Below are positions 1 through 8,904 of a stretch of DNA of 45,022 bases, piece by piece. Source of the stretch: Bacteroidales bacterium (GTDB taxonomy: Bacteria; Bacteroidota; Bacteroidia; Bacteroidales; WCHB1-69); NCBI GenBank assembly GCA_017650305.1, contig JAGCFD010000022.1, positions 1-45,022 on the forward strand, read 5' to 3'. The number at the start of each line of letters is the position of its first letter. The first letter of the stretch is position 1. The position numbers and the translations under genes are program-made. Below the pieces are notes generated by a model. The model saw nothing but the letters and a program-made list of their open reading frames with translations, was not told where the DNA came from and searched no databases.

Positions 1-2612
1 ATCAGCGCCATCAGCATGAACATGTCGCCGAAAGCATCCTGCTGGTCTTCCCACGTACCGCCGATTTTGTAATCCAACGTGGCGGGGACGTCCATTTGGT
101 CGAGTTCGTGCTGCGCGGATTCCACCAGTTCACTCAACGCGGCGCCCTTGGCCACCACACAGGAGACTTTGACCATACGCTCACGGTCCTTACGGACGAT
201 GGTCGGCGGGGTGAAGGTTTCCTCCACCGTGGCCACATCACCCACGCGGATGCCTTTGCCCATGTTGTTGTACATCAGGATGTTCTCAATAGCGCGGATG
301 TCATCGCGGAACTCGGGCGCGTAACGCACACGAATGTTATACTCGTCACCGTCCTCACGGAACTGCGATGCCGTGTAGCCGTTGAAGCGGTTGCGCACGT
401 AGCCGGCTGCCGTCGTGGAGTTGAGTCCGTTTTCGGCCAGCTTCTGGCGGTCGAAGACCACCTCCAACTCGGGCGTGTATTCGTCACGACTGATCACCAC
501 CTCGGAGCAGCCCTCCACCTGCCGCATACGCGCGGCGAGGTCGGCGGCGAACTGGTCGGTGGTGTTGAAATCGTAACAGTAGAGCTCAATATCGACGGTT
601 GATTGTCCACCCATATTGCCCTGGCCGGTACTGACCGTGGAAGAGACAATCTCGATATGCTGGCGCAACAGTTCACGAATACCGTCGGAGATCTCGGTGA
701 TGAACTTGTCGCGCTCGGTCTTCTTTACCAAACGGATGTTGAAAGAGAGGAGATGCGTACCGTTTTCACGCATCAAGCTGAAGGTGTTGTCTTCGTCGGG
801 CATACCCACGGAGTAGTTGATGGTCTTGATTTCGTTGGGATATTTTTCCCTGATCTCATTCACGATCTGGTCGCCCAATGCCTTGGTAGTTTCCACACGC
901 GTACCCTGCGGCAGCTTCACGGTAACGCTCAGACGGGCGTTATCCTGCGTTGGGAAGAACTCAGTGGGGATCACCAGCAGTAGCGAGAGGCTGGCCAGGA
1001 ATATGACGGAGGCGAGACCCACAACCGTTTTGCGATGGTTGACACACCAGCGGAGCACCTTGGCGTACCCTTCGTCCAAGCGGATGAGGAAGCGCTCGAT
1101 AGGACCGTACACTTTGGCGAACCATTTACTCTTTTTCGGGTTCTTCTTCAACAAGAGGGAACAGAGCATCGGGGTCAGCGTCATAGCCGCCGCCAAAGAG
1201 ACGGCAATCACAATGGTGACGATCCAGCCCAACTGCTTGAAGAGCACACCAGCCATACCGGTTAGGAAGGTCAACGGCAGGAACACGGCGATAATCACCA
1301 AGGTGGAAGCGATAATGGAGAGCGACACCTCACTGGTGGCGAACACAGCCGCCGCCTTGGGTTTCGACCCTCGTTCAATATGTGTGGTGATGTTCTCCAA
1401 CACCACGATAGAGTCATCGACCACCAAGCCGATGGCGATGGAGATAGACGACAAAGAGATAATGTTCAGCGTATTGCCCGTAGCCAACAGATAGATAAAC
1501 GCGGCAATCAAGGAGACGGGCACCACGATAGCGATGATGATGGTGGCGCGCCATCTGCCGAGGAAGAAGAGCACCACGACAACCACCAACAGAAGGATAA
1601 TGAGGATGGTCTCCTCCAAGCTGTCGATAGTGTTGGTAATATTGTCGGAGTTATCGACCAACACGTTCAGTTTCACATCGGAAGGCAGAGAACGCTGGAT
1701 TTCGGGCAGTTCCTTCAGCACCTTCTTACAGATCTGCACCGTATTGGCACCGGTTTGTTTCTGGATGATGACCATGGCTCCGCGTTCACCGTCCGTATAG
1801 GACTCTTGCATACGCTCCTGAAGGGTATCCTTCACTATTGCCACATCCTTCAAATAGACATTTTTATTATTATAACTGCCTATGACCACATTTTCCATCT
1901 CATCTGCGCTGTTGAACTCGCCGTCCACACGCATGGAATAGGTCTTGGAACCCACATCCATGATACCGAGAGAGACGTTGCGGTTCTCCGCGCCGAGGAT
2001 CTGGGCAATGGTCTCAATGGTAAGGTTATAGCTCTCTAACTTGTACGGATCGCAATAGACCTGGATTTCGCGCTGCGGGGCACCGGCGATGGAGACGGCA
2101 CCCACACCGCTGACACGTGACAGCGGGGAGGAGACCTTGTCGTCCAGAATCTTGTACAAGGCCTGCGTGCTCTGTCCAGACTGCACCGACAGCATCATGA
2201 TCGGCATGTCGTCGGCGCTGAACTTGAACAGGTAGGGCTGGTTGGCGCCGTCGGGCAGGGCCGACTTCACCATATCCAGCTTGTCGCGCACGTCGTTGGT
2301 CTTCTGTTCGATATCCACGCCATATTCAAACTCCAGATAGACGATGGAGTAGTTCTCCTTGGAGTTGGAGGTGATGTGCTTGAGGTCACTTAGGGTGTTG
2401 AGCACATTTTCAATGGGCTTGGACACGTTGTCCTCAATGTCCTCGGCACTCGCGCCGCCATAGACGGTGAGCACCATAATGGTATTGCTGTCCATGTGGG
2501 GGAAGAGGTCCACCGGCAGCTTGGTCAGGGAGAAGATGCCGATGATGATGACGGCAATGTAGATCAACCCTGTCATAATGGGTCTTGCGACCGATTTCTG
2601 ATATAAACTCAT
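1..2612 (-). CDS. RND efflux transporter, inner-membrane pump (AcrB/HAE1-like), C-terminus cut by window edge
   Basis: This is the proton-driven inner-membrane pump of a tripartite RND efflux system, which would export drugs, bile salts or other toxic compounds through its adaptor and a TolC channel. The reading frame is open from ATG at 2612 to the window edge, giving 870 residues of a family usually near 1030-1050, so the last membrane helices are missing. The start MSLYQKSVARPIMTG is typical for the family. TM1 follows at about residues 14-30, and TM4 carries the paired acidic residues (GLVVDDSIVV, D399 and D400) used for proton relay. It lies downstream of the adaptor gene on the same strand. 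The 144-bp gap between them contains two inverted arrays of a 7-bp repeat. The HAE1 assignment is confident; the substrate cannot be read from sequence. Confidence 0.95.
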   Translation of the reverse strand, partial: MSLYQKSVARPIMTGLIYIAVIIIGIFSLTKLPVDLFPHMDSNTIMVLTVYGGASAEDIEDNVSKPIENVLNTLSDLKHITSNSKENYSIVYLEFEYGVDIEQKTNDVRDKLDMVKSALPDGANQPYLFKFSADDMPIMMLSVQSGQSTQALYKILDDKVSSPLSRVSGVGAVSIAGAPQREIQVYCDPYKLESYNLTIETIAQILGAENRNVSLGIMDVGSKTYSMRVDGEFNSADEMENVVIGSYNNKNVYLKDVAIVKDTLQERMQESYTDGERGAMVIIQKQTGANTVQICKKVLKELPEIQRSLPSDVKLNVLVDNSDNITNTIDSLEETILIILLLVVVVVLFFLGRWRATIIIAIVVPVSLIAAFIYLLATGNTLNIISLSSISIAIGLVVDDSIVVLENITTHIERGSKPKAAAVFATSEVSLSIIASTLVIIAVFLPLTFLTGMAGVLFKQLGWIVTIVIAVSLAAAMTLTPMLCSLLLKKNPKKSKWFAKVYGPIERFLIRLDEGYAKVLRWCVNHRKTVVGLASVIFLASLSLLLVIPTEFFPTQDNARLSVTVKLPQGTRVETTKALGDQIVNEIREKYPNEIKTINYSVGMPDEDNTFSLMRENGTHLLSFNIRLVKKTERDKFITEISDGIRELLRQHIEIVSSTVSTGQGNMGGQSTVDIELYCYDFNTTDQFAADLAARMRQVEGCSEVVISRDEYTPELEVVFDRQKLAENGLNSTTAAGYVRNRFNGYTASQFREDGDEYNIRVRYAPEFRDDIRAIENILMYNNMGKGIRVGDVATVEETFTPPTIVRKDRERMVKVSCVVAKGAALSELVESAQHELDQMDVPATLDYKIGGTWEDQQDAFGDMFMLMAL

Positions 2613-2617
2613 AATTC

Positions 2618-2658
2618 TTGCTGTTAGCTATTGGCCGTTGGCTTTTAGCTGTTGATTA
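2618..2658. repeat. Heptamer array, TTRGCYN family, upstream of the RND pump start
   Basis: About six consecutive imperfect 7-bp units fit TTRGCYN (for example TTAGCTA, TTGGCCG, TTAGCTG). The array begins 6 bp upstream of the pump start codon, so on the minus strand it lies in the leader of that gene. It is the inverse orientation of the array at 2733-2760. Confidence 0.8.
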
Positions 2659-2732
2659 CAAAATATTATCTTTAATTATAACTGACAATGACTATTTGCT
2701 ACGATTCTTTACCTTTTGTCTATATAGGCAAA

Positions 2733-2760
2733 TGGCCAATAGCTAATAGCCAATGGCTAT
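2733..2760. repeat. Heptamer array, NRGCYAA orientation, overlapping the adaptor stop codon
   Basis: Four 7-bp units (such as TGGCCAA and TAGCTAA) are the reverse complement of the TTRGCYN family. The stop codon of the adaptor gene (CTA at 2757-2759, read TAG on the minus strand) lies inside the last unit. With the 2618-2658 array it forms a large imperfect inverted repeat between adaptor and pump genes. Confidence 0.8.
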
Positions 2761-3773
2761 TTATTCTCCACATTCACTTCCAGACCGTCTTTCAAACGTG
2801 CAAGTCCCGTGGTGGCCACCATGTCACCGTCCTGCACATTGCCGGAGAGCAGCTCGTAGGATTTGCCGAGGTGGCGGCCTATTTCAACTTTATTGAAGGA
2901 GACCTTGCCATCCTTATAAACATACACATAGCGGTTGCCGGATCCCTGTTGGCGGAAGATGGCCTCGTCGGGGACGACCACATGCTTCTCCGTGCCGAAG
3001 TTCATCGTCACACGAGCGTACATGCCCGGGCGCACGCGGCTATCCCCATTGGCCAGTTGGACCTCCACGGGGAAGGTGTGGGTAGCTCCGTCCATAGTCG
3101 GATAGATCAAGCTGATTTTACCCTTGAACTCCTCTTCGCCATAGGCATCCACCTTGATGGTCACCGGCGTGCCCACTTTAACCTGCTTGAAGAGGGTTTC
3201 GGAGATGTTGATGTTCATCTTCACGGGTGTGATCTGCTGTACCTGCACCACAGGCAGCCCACCGAAGAGGTCGCCACTATCATAGTTGCGCTGTGTCACA
3301 ACTCCGGAAATAGGACTTACCAATTGCGTATTCTCCAACAAGTTATCGTAGGTAGTCTGCGCCACATCGAGTTGGGTCTTCATCGCATCCCAGTCAGACT
3401 TGGAGCATCCGCCGACCTTGTAAAGCTCGTCAATACGATTAAAACTGGCCTTAAGATTATCCAGTTGAGACTTAGACTGTTTGAGGCTGTTCTCGTTCAT
3501 CTGCACGAGCACCTTGCCCTTGGCCACGCGGTCGCCGACCTCGACATAGATACGGTCGATGCGGCCGCCGGTGAGCGGGGCGATGTTGTTGACGGCGTTA
3601 GCCTCCACGATGGCCGTGTATTCGTAGGTCTGGTCCACCTGTTGCACATGCACTTGTTGCGTGCGGATGGTCATGATCTGACCGCCGGCGGTGACGGCCT
3701 CTTTCTTTTTGCAACCGCAGAGCATCATTACACCCACGGCCATAAGAATTGTTACATACGTTATTTTTTTCAT
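2757..3773 (-). CDS. RND efflux periplasmic adaptor (membrane fusion) lipoprotein, AcrA/MdtA-like
   Basis: This periplasmic adaptor bridges the inner-membrane RND pump and the TolC channel. The 338-residue protein starts with a lipoprotein signal (MKKITYVTILMAVGVMMLCGC) in which Cys21 would be acylated. After it come a barrel-sandwich half (TGGRIDRIYVEVGDRVAKGK), a short alpha-helical hairpin (about residues 90-150), the second barrel-sandwich half (LVSPISGVVTQRNYDSG) and beta-barrel and membrane-proximal domains (RVRPGMYARVTMNF). Length and domain order are normal. It is followed by the pump gene and preceded, 24 bp away, by the large T9SS protein gene. This is unusual, because tolC normally adjoins the adaptor directly in Bacteroidota. 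Confidence 0.95.
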   Translation of the reverse strand: MKKITYVTILMAVGVMMLCGCKKKEAVTAGGQIMTIRTQQVHVQQVDQTYEYTAIVEANAVNNIAPLTGGRIDRIYVEVGDRVAKGKVLVQMNENSLKQSKSQLDNLKASFNRIDELYKVGGCSKSDWDAMKTQLDVAQTTYDNLLENTQLVSPISGVVTQRNYDSGDLFGGLPVVQVQQITPVKMNINISETLFKQVKVGTPVTIKVDAYGEEEFKGKISLIYPTMDGATHTFPVEVQLANGDSRVRPGMYARVTMNFGTEKHVVVPDEAIFRQQGSGNRYVYVYKDGKVSFNKVEIGRHLGKSYELLSGNVQDGDMVATTGLARLKDGLEVNVENK

Positions 3774-3797
3774 ATTTTAGGTTAGTTAATTATATTC

Positions 3798-6700
3798 CTA
3801 TTGTTTCACCATTTTCAGATATTGCACCCGTTTCCCGGTGGTGACCACGCGGACGATGTAGCTTGCCTTTGCCAGACGACTAACGTTAAAGCGATGGTCG
3901 TTCCTGTACACTGCAACCTGCCGCCCTTCCATGGTAAGGACGGTAATTTCTACTACTTCTCCAGGGTCAACCCCCATCACCGTCACCTCGTCATGGGCCG
4001 GATTCGGAGCCAACCAGAGGGTCTCAACCTGCGGTACGGCTGCCTGCAGGCTTCTTGTGGTGTCATTGTCCGCCGTACTGGAGTCCGCAAGCTGGCGGTG
4101 GTCGTCAGGAACCAGTCCCCATAGATCAAAAGCATCGAAGCATACCTGCAAGTGGCACAGCTTGTTCCCGTCTAAGCAAACGATGGCATGGACACATATT
4201 TTCTCGTCTGCCATCGCCATCTGGGTCAGCCGGCCGTAACTGAGCATCAGCAACGCGTCCACGTCCGTATATGGCAAGTAGTTGTAAGACAGCATCTGGG
4301 GAAAATCGCTCCACACCGCCACCAGATCAGCCGTGTTGACAGGCAGTTCCAGATGCACATTGAAATAGGATGTCTGGTGCGGAGTGCTCAACACTTCCTG
4401 AAAAGTCACCGTGTCATGCTCCGCATAGCACTCGTCAATATGGCAGTCCTCCCAGTCAAAGTGCTCGGAAAAGACAAGTTCGCATTCATTTTCAACATCA
4501 TAGAAGGCAAACTCGATGAAGGGGTTCGAAAAGTCCAGGAACTCCAGGGTGACGTCAATGTCGTTGCTCCTGTGAGCCGGAACGACAAACGGCAGGGCAT
4601 CCACATACAGGATATTGCTGACGGTATGGTTGGACAGTTGGTCAAACACAACCGACTGGCTGCCGTTGTTGTGGACGGTAATGCTCATCCCGTAGGACAA
4701 GGTGCAGCTGTCGATGGAGCATTTCTTGTTCACGCTCACGGTGAGACTGTCGCAGGGGCACACATCAGCCTCAGCAATGTCCAAGTTCGGGGATTTGGCT
4801 ATGCATCCGTTCCCATAATGGGTGTCCATGAAATACTCCCCGAAGATGTTGACTGGCAAGACCGCATCCATGGTATTGCCCTGGCCTGCCAGCTGGTCAT
4901 CCTCATACCAAAACCACTCCAGACCATCCACGTTGTACGGATAGAGGCCGTAAACGTGCAGGAAGGCGGGCAAGTCCTCGCCACAAATCTCATAGCAGCC
5001 CGTGAGCAGCGCGTCATAGTTTGGGGCAGGCGGGATGAACAGGGTTGACTTGGCCGACGGGCATCCGGTGGAGGGGTCAATGTAATGTGCCGTCAGGAAC
5101 CCGGGCACGTAATAGTCGGCCGAGACCCCGTGGTGGCCGTTGTTCCACAGCAGGCTCTGACCTGTGGTAGAATGAACATTGACAGGCGGCGTGTGGATGC
5201 ACTCGTTGTTATAGAAGGCAATGGAGGGGGCTGGAGGCTGAGCATGCACGGTTATGGTGGTTGTAGCCGTGGCCGTGCAACCTTCCTGGATGGTGACCGT
5301 AAGGCTGACGTAATAGGTGCCTGGCAGGGTCGGCGTAAACTTCACATTGGGGGTGGTGAACGAATAGTTAGCAGGCCCGGTGACACTCCACGCATACTGG
5401 TTGGAGGCGCCCGTGTTGCCGTTCAGGCTCACCTCCCCGCCGAGACAGTACTCCGTGCTGCCGGTGATCCGGGCCGTGGGCGCGTTTTTGAAGCCGACAT
5501 TCTTAATTCGCTCCGCCTTGCAGCCGTTATTGTCGGTGACAAGCACATAGTAGTCCCCCGTCTGGTAGGTGTCGTACGTGTTGCTTGACACCCCAGTCTG
5601 GGAATGCTCCCAAAAATATATATTGTTGGGCAAGTAAGGAGTAATATAAATCTGCCTACTGGTGCCTGGGCAAACTGGAGCACCTATGGTCACAAGAGAA
5701 ACATTTTCTGGAGCATTACCGACAACATTAACACTGGCTGACGAGAATGCGACGCAGCCGTCCGCATTATGGACGGTCCATGACACAGAGCATTGTGCAT
5801 TGTTCCCTTCATACGCGTGAAAGACAGAGCTGCCATGTGAATATGTCCCGTCACCGAAATTCCACAGGTAATCGCTTCCCGTGGCCGTGGCGGAAAACTG
5901 GTATGGGGTTTTCTCGCACAGTTGTGAGGCGATGTTCAGGCTGGTTATCTGGGGCAGATAGTCGATGGTCAATGTCCTGACCACCTGGCACTGGTGCCCG
6001 TTAGAGAGCGTCACCGTATATATGACATGGTTCGTCGTTCCCTGCTGGAAAGCGGCATGGGGTATGGACACCCCGTTGAAGCTGTTGTCCACGTAGCCCG
6101 TTTCCGTTACCTCTATCTTCCGGGAGGTGACGGAAACGCCTTGAAGGCACAGGGTCTCGTCCACAAAGCCCACAGGGTTGTTGCACATATAGACAAGCGA
6201 GAAGTCGGGCACGCACTCCACGGCCACTTGGCTCTCCCCGTAATAGCACTGCCCGCCCACCGTCGTGCCGGCACTTATGGTATAGACACCTGGAAGGCTG
6301 AAGCTCAAGGTCGCGGAATAGTCGTCCTGATAGGTGAAGGCCGTGCCGGGAAGCTGGGGGCTGACCGACCAAGATACCGTGCCGCCGGTGGTGTTGGTGA
6401 GCGTCACGTCCGCCGTGCCGCAGGTCGCCGTGGCCGTGCACGGCATGGTTATGCAGGAGCTTGGCGGCGCCCCGCCCGTCACTGTGACGCATCCCGTGGC
6501 GGAGCAGTACGGGGTTGTGGTGTAAGTCACCGTGCAGCAATAGGTGCCTGTAACGGCATTGGGGAAGACGCTTCCCTGCACCTGCGGCTGCGCCACGCCG
6601 TCCTTCGACCAGCTGTATGTCGCGTTAGAATAGGCAACCACCCGCACATCCTGCCCATCAAAATAGGGGATCGCCACCGGTGGTGCCACCACCTCCACCG

Positions 6701-8885
6701 TCCCATGGACCACCACAGGTTGGCAGGCAGGGTACGGCTGGTAACTCAACGTGAACGGCTGCAAGCCCGACTGGGCATAGACGTGCGAGGTGCTGTTGCC
6801 CACAATATCTCCGCCACCAATATGCCAAGTATAGTCAGACGGGTCGGTAACGGTGGAGGTCACGGCGAACGAGGCGCTGCCGCCCTGGCAGATAGGGGTG
6901 CTGTAGGAAATGGTCGGGGCGGGGGCGTCCATCGTGGTCAGGACAAAGCTCTCCGCATACACCTGTCCCGAGCAGCAGGTACGCTTCAGCGTCACTAAAG
7001 CAGTGGCCGGCTGGTTGTTGGTGAGATGGTTGGACAGGATGCTGACATAGTTGCTGAGATGCTCCCCCTGCACAACCGCCACCCCAGCAGGCGACACCGT
7101 CCACTCGTACAGAACATTGTCCTGCAGAGGGACAGTATGGGTGAAGGGGGTGCCCGCACAGAGCTCGACAGAGGAAGGAAGTCCAGAGGCGGCCAGGACG
7201 AACAGGTCCACCTCATGAATGTAGGCGGCGGACCGGCACCCGTTCTCGCCGTCAACCTGGAACACGGCCACGTCGCAGACATCGTTCCCGTAGTTTATAG
7301 TCACCTCGTTCCCGTCCACCGACTGCGGCAAGGCCGTGGTGCATACGGGCACCCACTCCAGATAGTATCCGGGATGGGTCGGTGTGCCGCCCAGCAGGAT
7401 GGAGCTGCCCGCACACGCCTCGTGAGGTCCGCTCGTGGCGGTCAGGGCTGGAGGGCCGGCCAGCACCGTCACCCAGCACTCGGCCTCTCTACAATAGCTG
7501 CTGCCGGAGGCCACCACCCTGTAGTTGCCCGGGTAGGCGAACGTATAGTCAAGGGACACCCCATTGGAGGAATGCAGCAGGAGGTTGTCCTCGCTGTAAA
7601 CCTCCCATGCCACGACGTTCCCGTGCCAGGTGCCGTAATGCCCCGTGGCTCCTGCGCACAGGGTATGGTCACCGGAGTTGACACTCATCGTGTCCTTCAC
7701 CACAATGGTCTTGGAGGAGCCGAACGGGCCACAGCCGATGAAGTCGCACGCATAGGCGACCTCCAGCGTGTAGGTGCCCGCCTGTCCGAAGTGCACCAAC
7801 ACGCTGTTGGGCCCTTCGGTGCCAGTTATGGCGGCACTGCCCGATGGGGACACACCCCACAAATATTGTGTAGAGCCCCACAGGGGCAACCCGTACTGCT
7901 GCACATCCCCAACGCACACCACATCGGGACCGGTGATGTCCACGCTGTCTGCGATGACCGGGATCCTGATGGATGCCAGCGCATCGCAGTACGATTCGCA
8001 GAATGCGGCGTCAATGGAGATCACCCCGTATCCTGAAGGAGGGTTGCCCCACTGCACATGTATGGTGGAGGGATCGGCGGGGTCCTGGATGTAGGAGCCC
8101 CCCTCCACATTCCATCTGTACGGGGTGCAGTAAGGGTCCAGAAGCGTATAGTCGTGAGAGGAACCTGCACAGACAGTCCCGTAGCAGGAGAGTTCCAGGT
8201 TCAGCGGCTCCGTAACGTGAAGCGTAATCTCTTCATAGCTTTCGCAGCCGCATTCGTTCTGCACATAGTGCCCTATCGTAAAAGTTCCTGCCTGTGTGGC
8301 CGTTATGGTGTGGTTCGGTGTGGAGGCATTCCCGAAAGGAGTTGTCCAGAGACAGCCCGTGATGGGTGTCTGTCCCGCCGTGCTCATGTCCATCAGGTCT
8401 ATGACCGCATTCAGGCAGACCTCTATGGTCTTTGTCTCGCTCATGTCTGTGTAATATGCCGGCACCGTGGCGGATGCAACCTGCGGGGTGTCCATCAGAA
8501 GGACGCACGCGTCCGCCGTACAGGTATTGTTGCCGGAGGTCACCACGTTTACCGAGATACCGCCCGCGTCCCCGCTGCCCCAGGTCACCACCACCGACTG
8601 GCCCTGGCCCGCCGTATGCCAGCCAGACGCTCCAGTCACCGTCCATGTGTACTGCACCCCGTCGGGGCAGACCGCCGTATAGGTCACCGAGCCGCCCTTG
8701 CAGGCCAGCAGGCACTCCACTGAATCCGTATCCAGCAGGTTGGGGTACCCCCGGAAGTATTCCGTCAGGAGGCATTCGGAGTCAAAATCGGTGTTGATGT
8801 GCAGGCTGCAACCCGACTGTGCCCAGACCGGCATGATGCCGCACAACAGCAGCGGCAACAGTGCGATATAAAGTATTCTCTTCAT
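3798..8885 (-). CDS. Giant secreted PKD-like multidomain protein with T9SS type-A sorting domain
   Basis: This 1695-residue protein is predicted to be exported through Sec and then through the type IX system to the cell surface. It has a signal peptide (MKRILYIALLPLLLCGIMPVWAQ, cleavage after AQ). A long series of PKD/Ig-like modules follows, with recurring patterns such as Y-x-W-x-V, a Cys-x-Gly turn and V-x-W-G. One module has the classical PKD sequence WNFGDGTYSHG. The last 70 or so residues form a type-A C-terminal sorting domain (APNPAHDEVTVMG, TMEGRQV, SRLAKASYIVRV, LKMVKQ). It is rich in cysteine and looks more GC-rich than the flanking efflux genes. No catalytic domain is visible, so adhesion or a structural surface role is an inference. 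It sits between tolC and the adaptor gene. Confidence 0.9.
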   Translation of the reverse strand: MKRILYIALLPLLLCGIMPVWAQSGCSLHINTDFDSECLLTEYFRGYPNLLDTDSVECLLACKGGSVTYTAVCPDGVQYTWTVTGASGWHTAGQGQSVVVTWGSGDAGGISVNVVTSGNNTCTADACVLLMDTPQVASATVPAYYTDMSETKTIEVCLNAVIDLMDMSTAGQTPITGCLWTTPFGNASTPNHTITATQAGTFTIGHYVQNECGCESYEEITLHVTEPLNLELSCYGTVCAGSSHDYTLLDPYCTPYRWNVEGGSYIQDPADPSTIHVQWGNPPSGYGVISIDAAFCESYCDALASIRIPVIADSVDITGPDVVCVGDVQQYGLPLWGSTQYLWGVSPSGSAAITGTEGPNSVLVHFGQAGTYTLEVAYACDFIGCGPFGSSKTIVVKDTMSVNSGDHTLCAGATGHYGTWHGNVVAWEVYSEDNLLLHSSNGVSLDYTFAYPGNYRVVASGSSYCREAECWVTVLAGPPALTATSGPHEACAGSSILLGGTPTHPGYYLEWVPVCTTALPQSVDGNEVTINYGNDVCDVAVFQVDGENGCRSAAYIHEVDLFVLAASGLPSSVELCAGTPFTHTVPLQDNVLYEWTVSPAGVAVVQGEHLSNYVSILSNHLTNNQPATALVTLKRTCCSGQVYAESFVLTTMDAPAPTISYSTPICQGGSASFAVTSTVTDPSDYTWHIGGGDIVGNSTSHVYAQSGLQPFTLSYQPYPACQPVVVHGTVEVVAPPVAIPYFDGQDVRVVAYSNATYSWSKDGVAQPQVQGSVFPNAVTGTYCCTVTYTTTPYCSATGCVTVTGGAPPSSCITMPCTATATCGTADVTLTNTTGGTVSWSVSPQLPGTAFTYQDDYSATLSFSLPGVYTISAGTTVGGQCYYGESQVAVECVPDFSLVYMCNNPVGFVDETLCLQGVSVTSRKIEVTETGYVDNSFNGVSIPHAAFQQGTTNHVIYTVTLSNGHQCQVVRTLTIDYLPQITSLNIASQLCEKTPYQFSATATGSDYLWNFGDGTYSHGSSVFHAYEGNNAQCSVSWTVHNADGCVAFSSASVNVVGNAPENVSLVTIGAPVCPGTSRQIYITPYLPNNIYFWEHSQTGVSSNTYDTYQTGDYYVLVTDNNGCKAERIKNVGFKNAPTARITGSTEYCLGGEVSLNGNTGASNQYAWSVTGPANYSFTTPNVKFTPTLPGTYYVSLTVTIQEGCTATATTTITVHAQPPAPSIAFYNNECIHTPPVNVHSTTGQSLLWNNGHHGVSADYYVPGFLTAHYIDPSTGCPSAKSTLFIPPAPNYDALLTGCYEICGEDLPAFLHVYGLYPYNVDGLEWFWYEDDQLAGQGNTMDAVLPVNIFGEYFMDTHYGNGCIAKSPNLDIAEADVCPCDSLTVSVNKKCSIDSCTLSYGMSITVHNNGSQSVVFDQLSNHTVSNILYVDALPFVVPAHRSNDIDVTLEFLDFSNPFIEFAFYDVENECELVFSEHFDWEDCHIDECYAEHDTVTFQEVLSTPHQTSYFNVHLELPVNTADLVAVWSDFPQMLSYNYLPYTDVDALLMLSYGRLTQMAMADEKICVHAIVCLDGNKLCHLQVCFDAFDLWGLVPDDHRQLADSSTADNDTTRSLQAAVPQVETLWLAPNPAHDEVTVMGVDPGEVVEITVLTMEGRQVAVYRNDHRFNVSRLAKASYIVRVVTTGKRVQYLKMVKQ

Positions 8886-8904
8886 AATGTTATGGTTATA
8901 TGGG

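Noticed and set aside
817-2039. Plus-strand frames opposite the RND pump
   Set aside because: They are shadows of the minus-strand transporter, whose translation matches HAE1 pumps continuously to the window edge.
7026-8036. Long plus-strand frame opposite the PKD protein gene (also 5994-6998)
   Set aside because: These are antisense shadows of a GC-rich coding gene; the translations are rich in Arg, His and Gly without domains, whereas the minus-strand frame has a signal peptide, PKD modules and a sorting domain.
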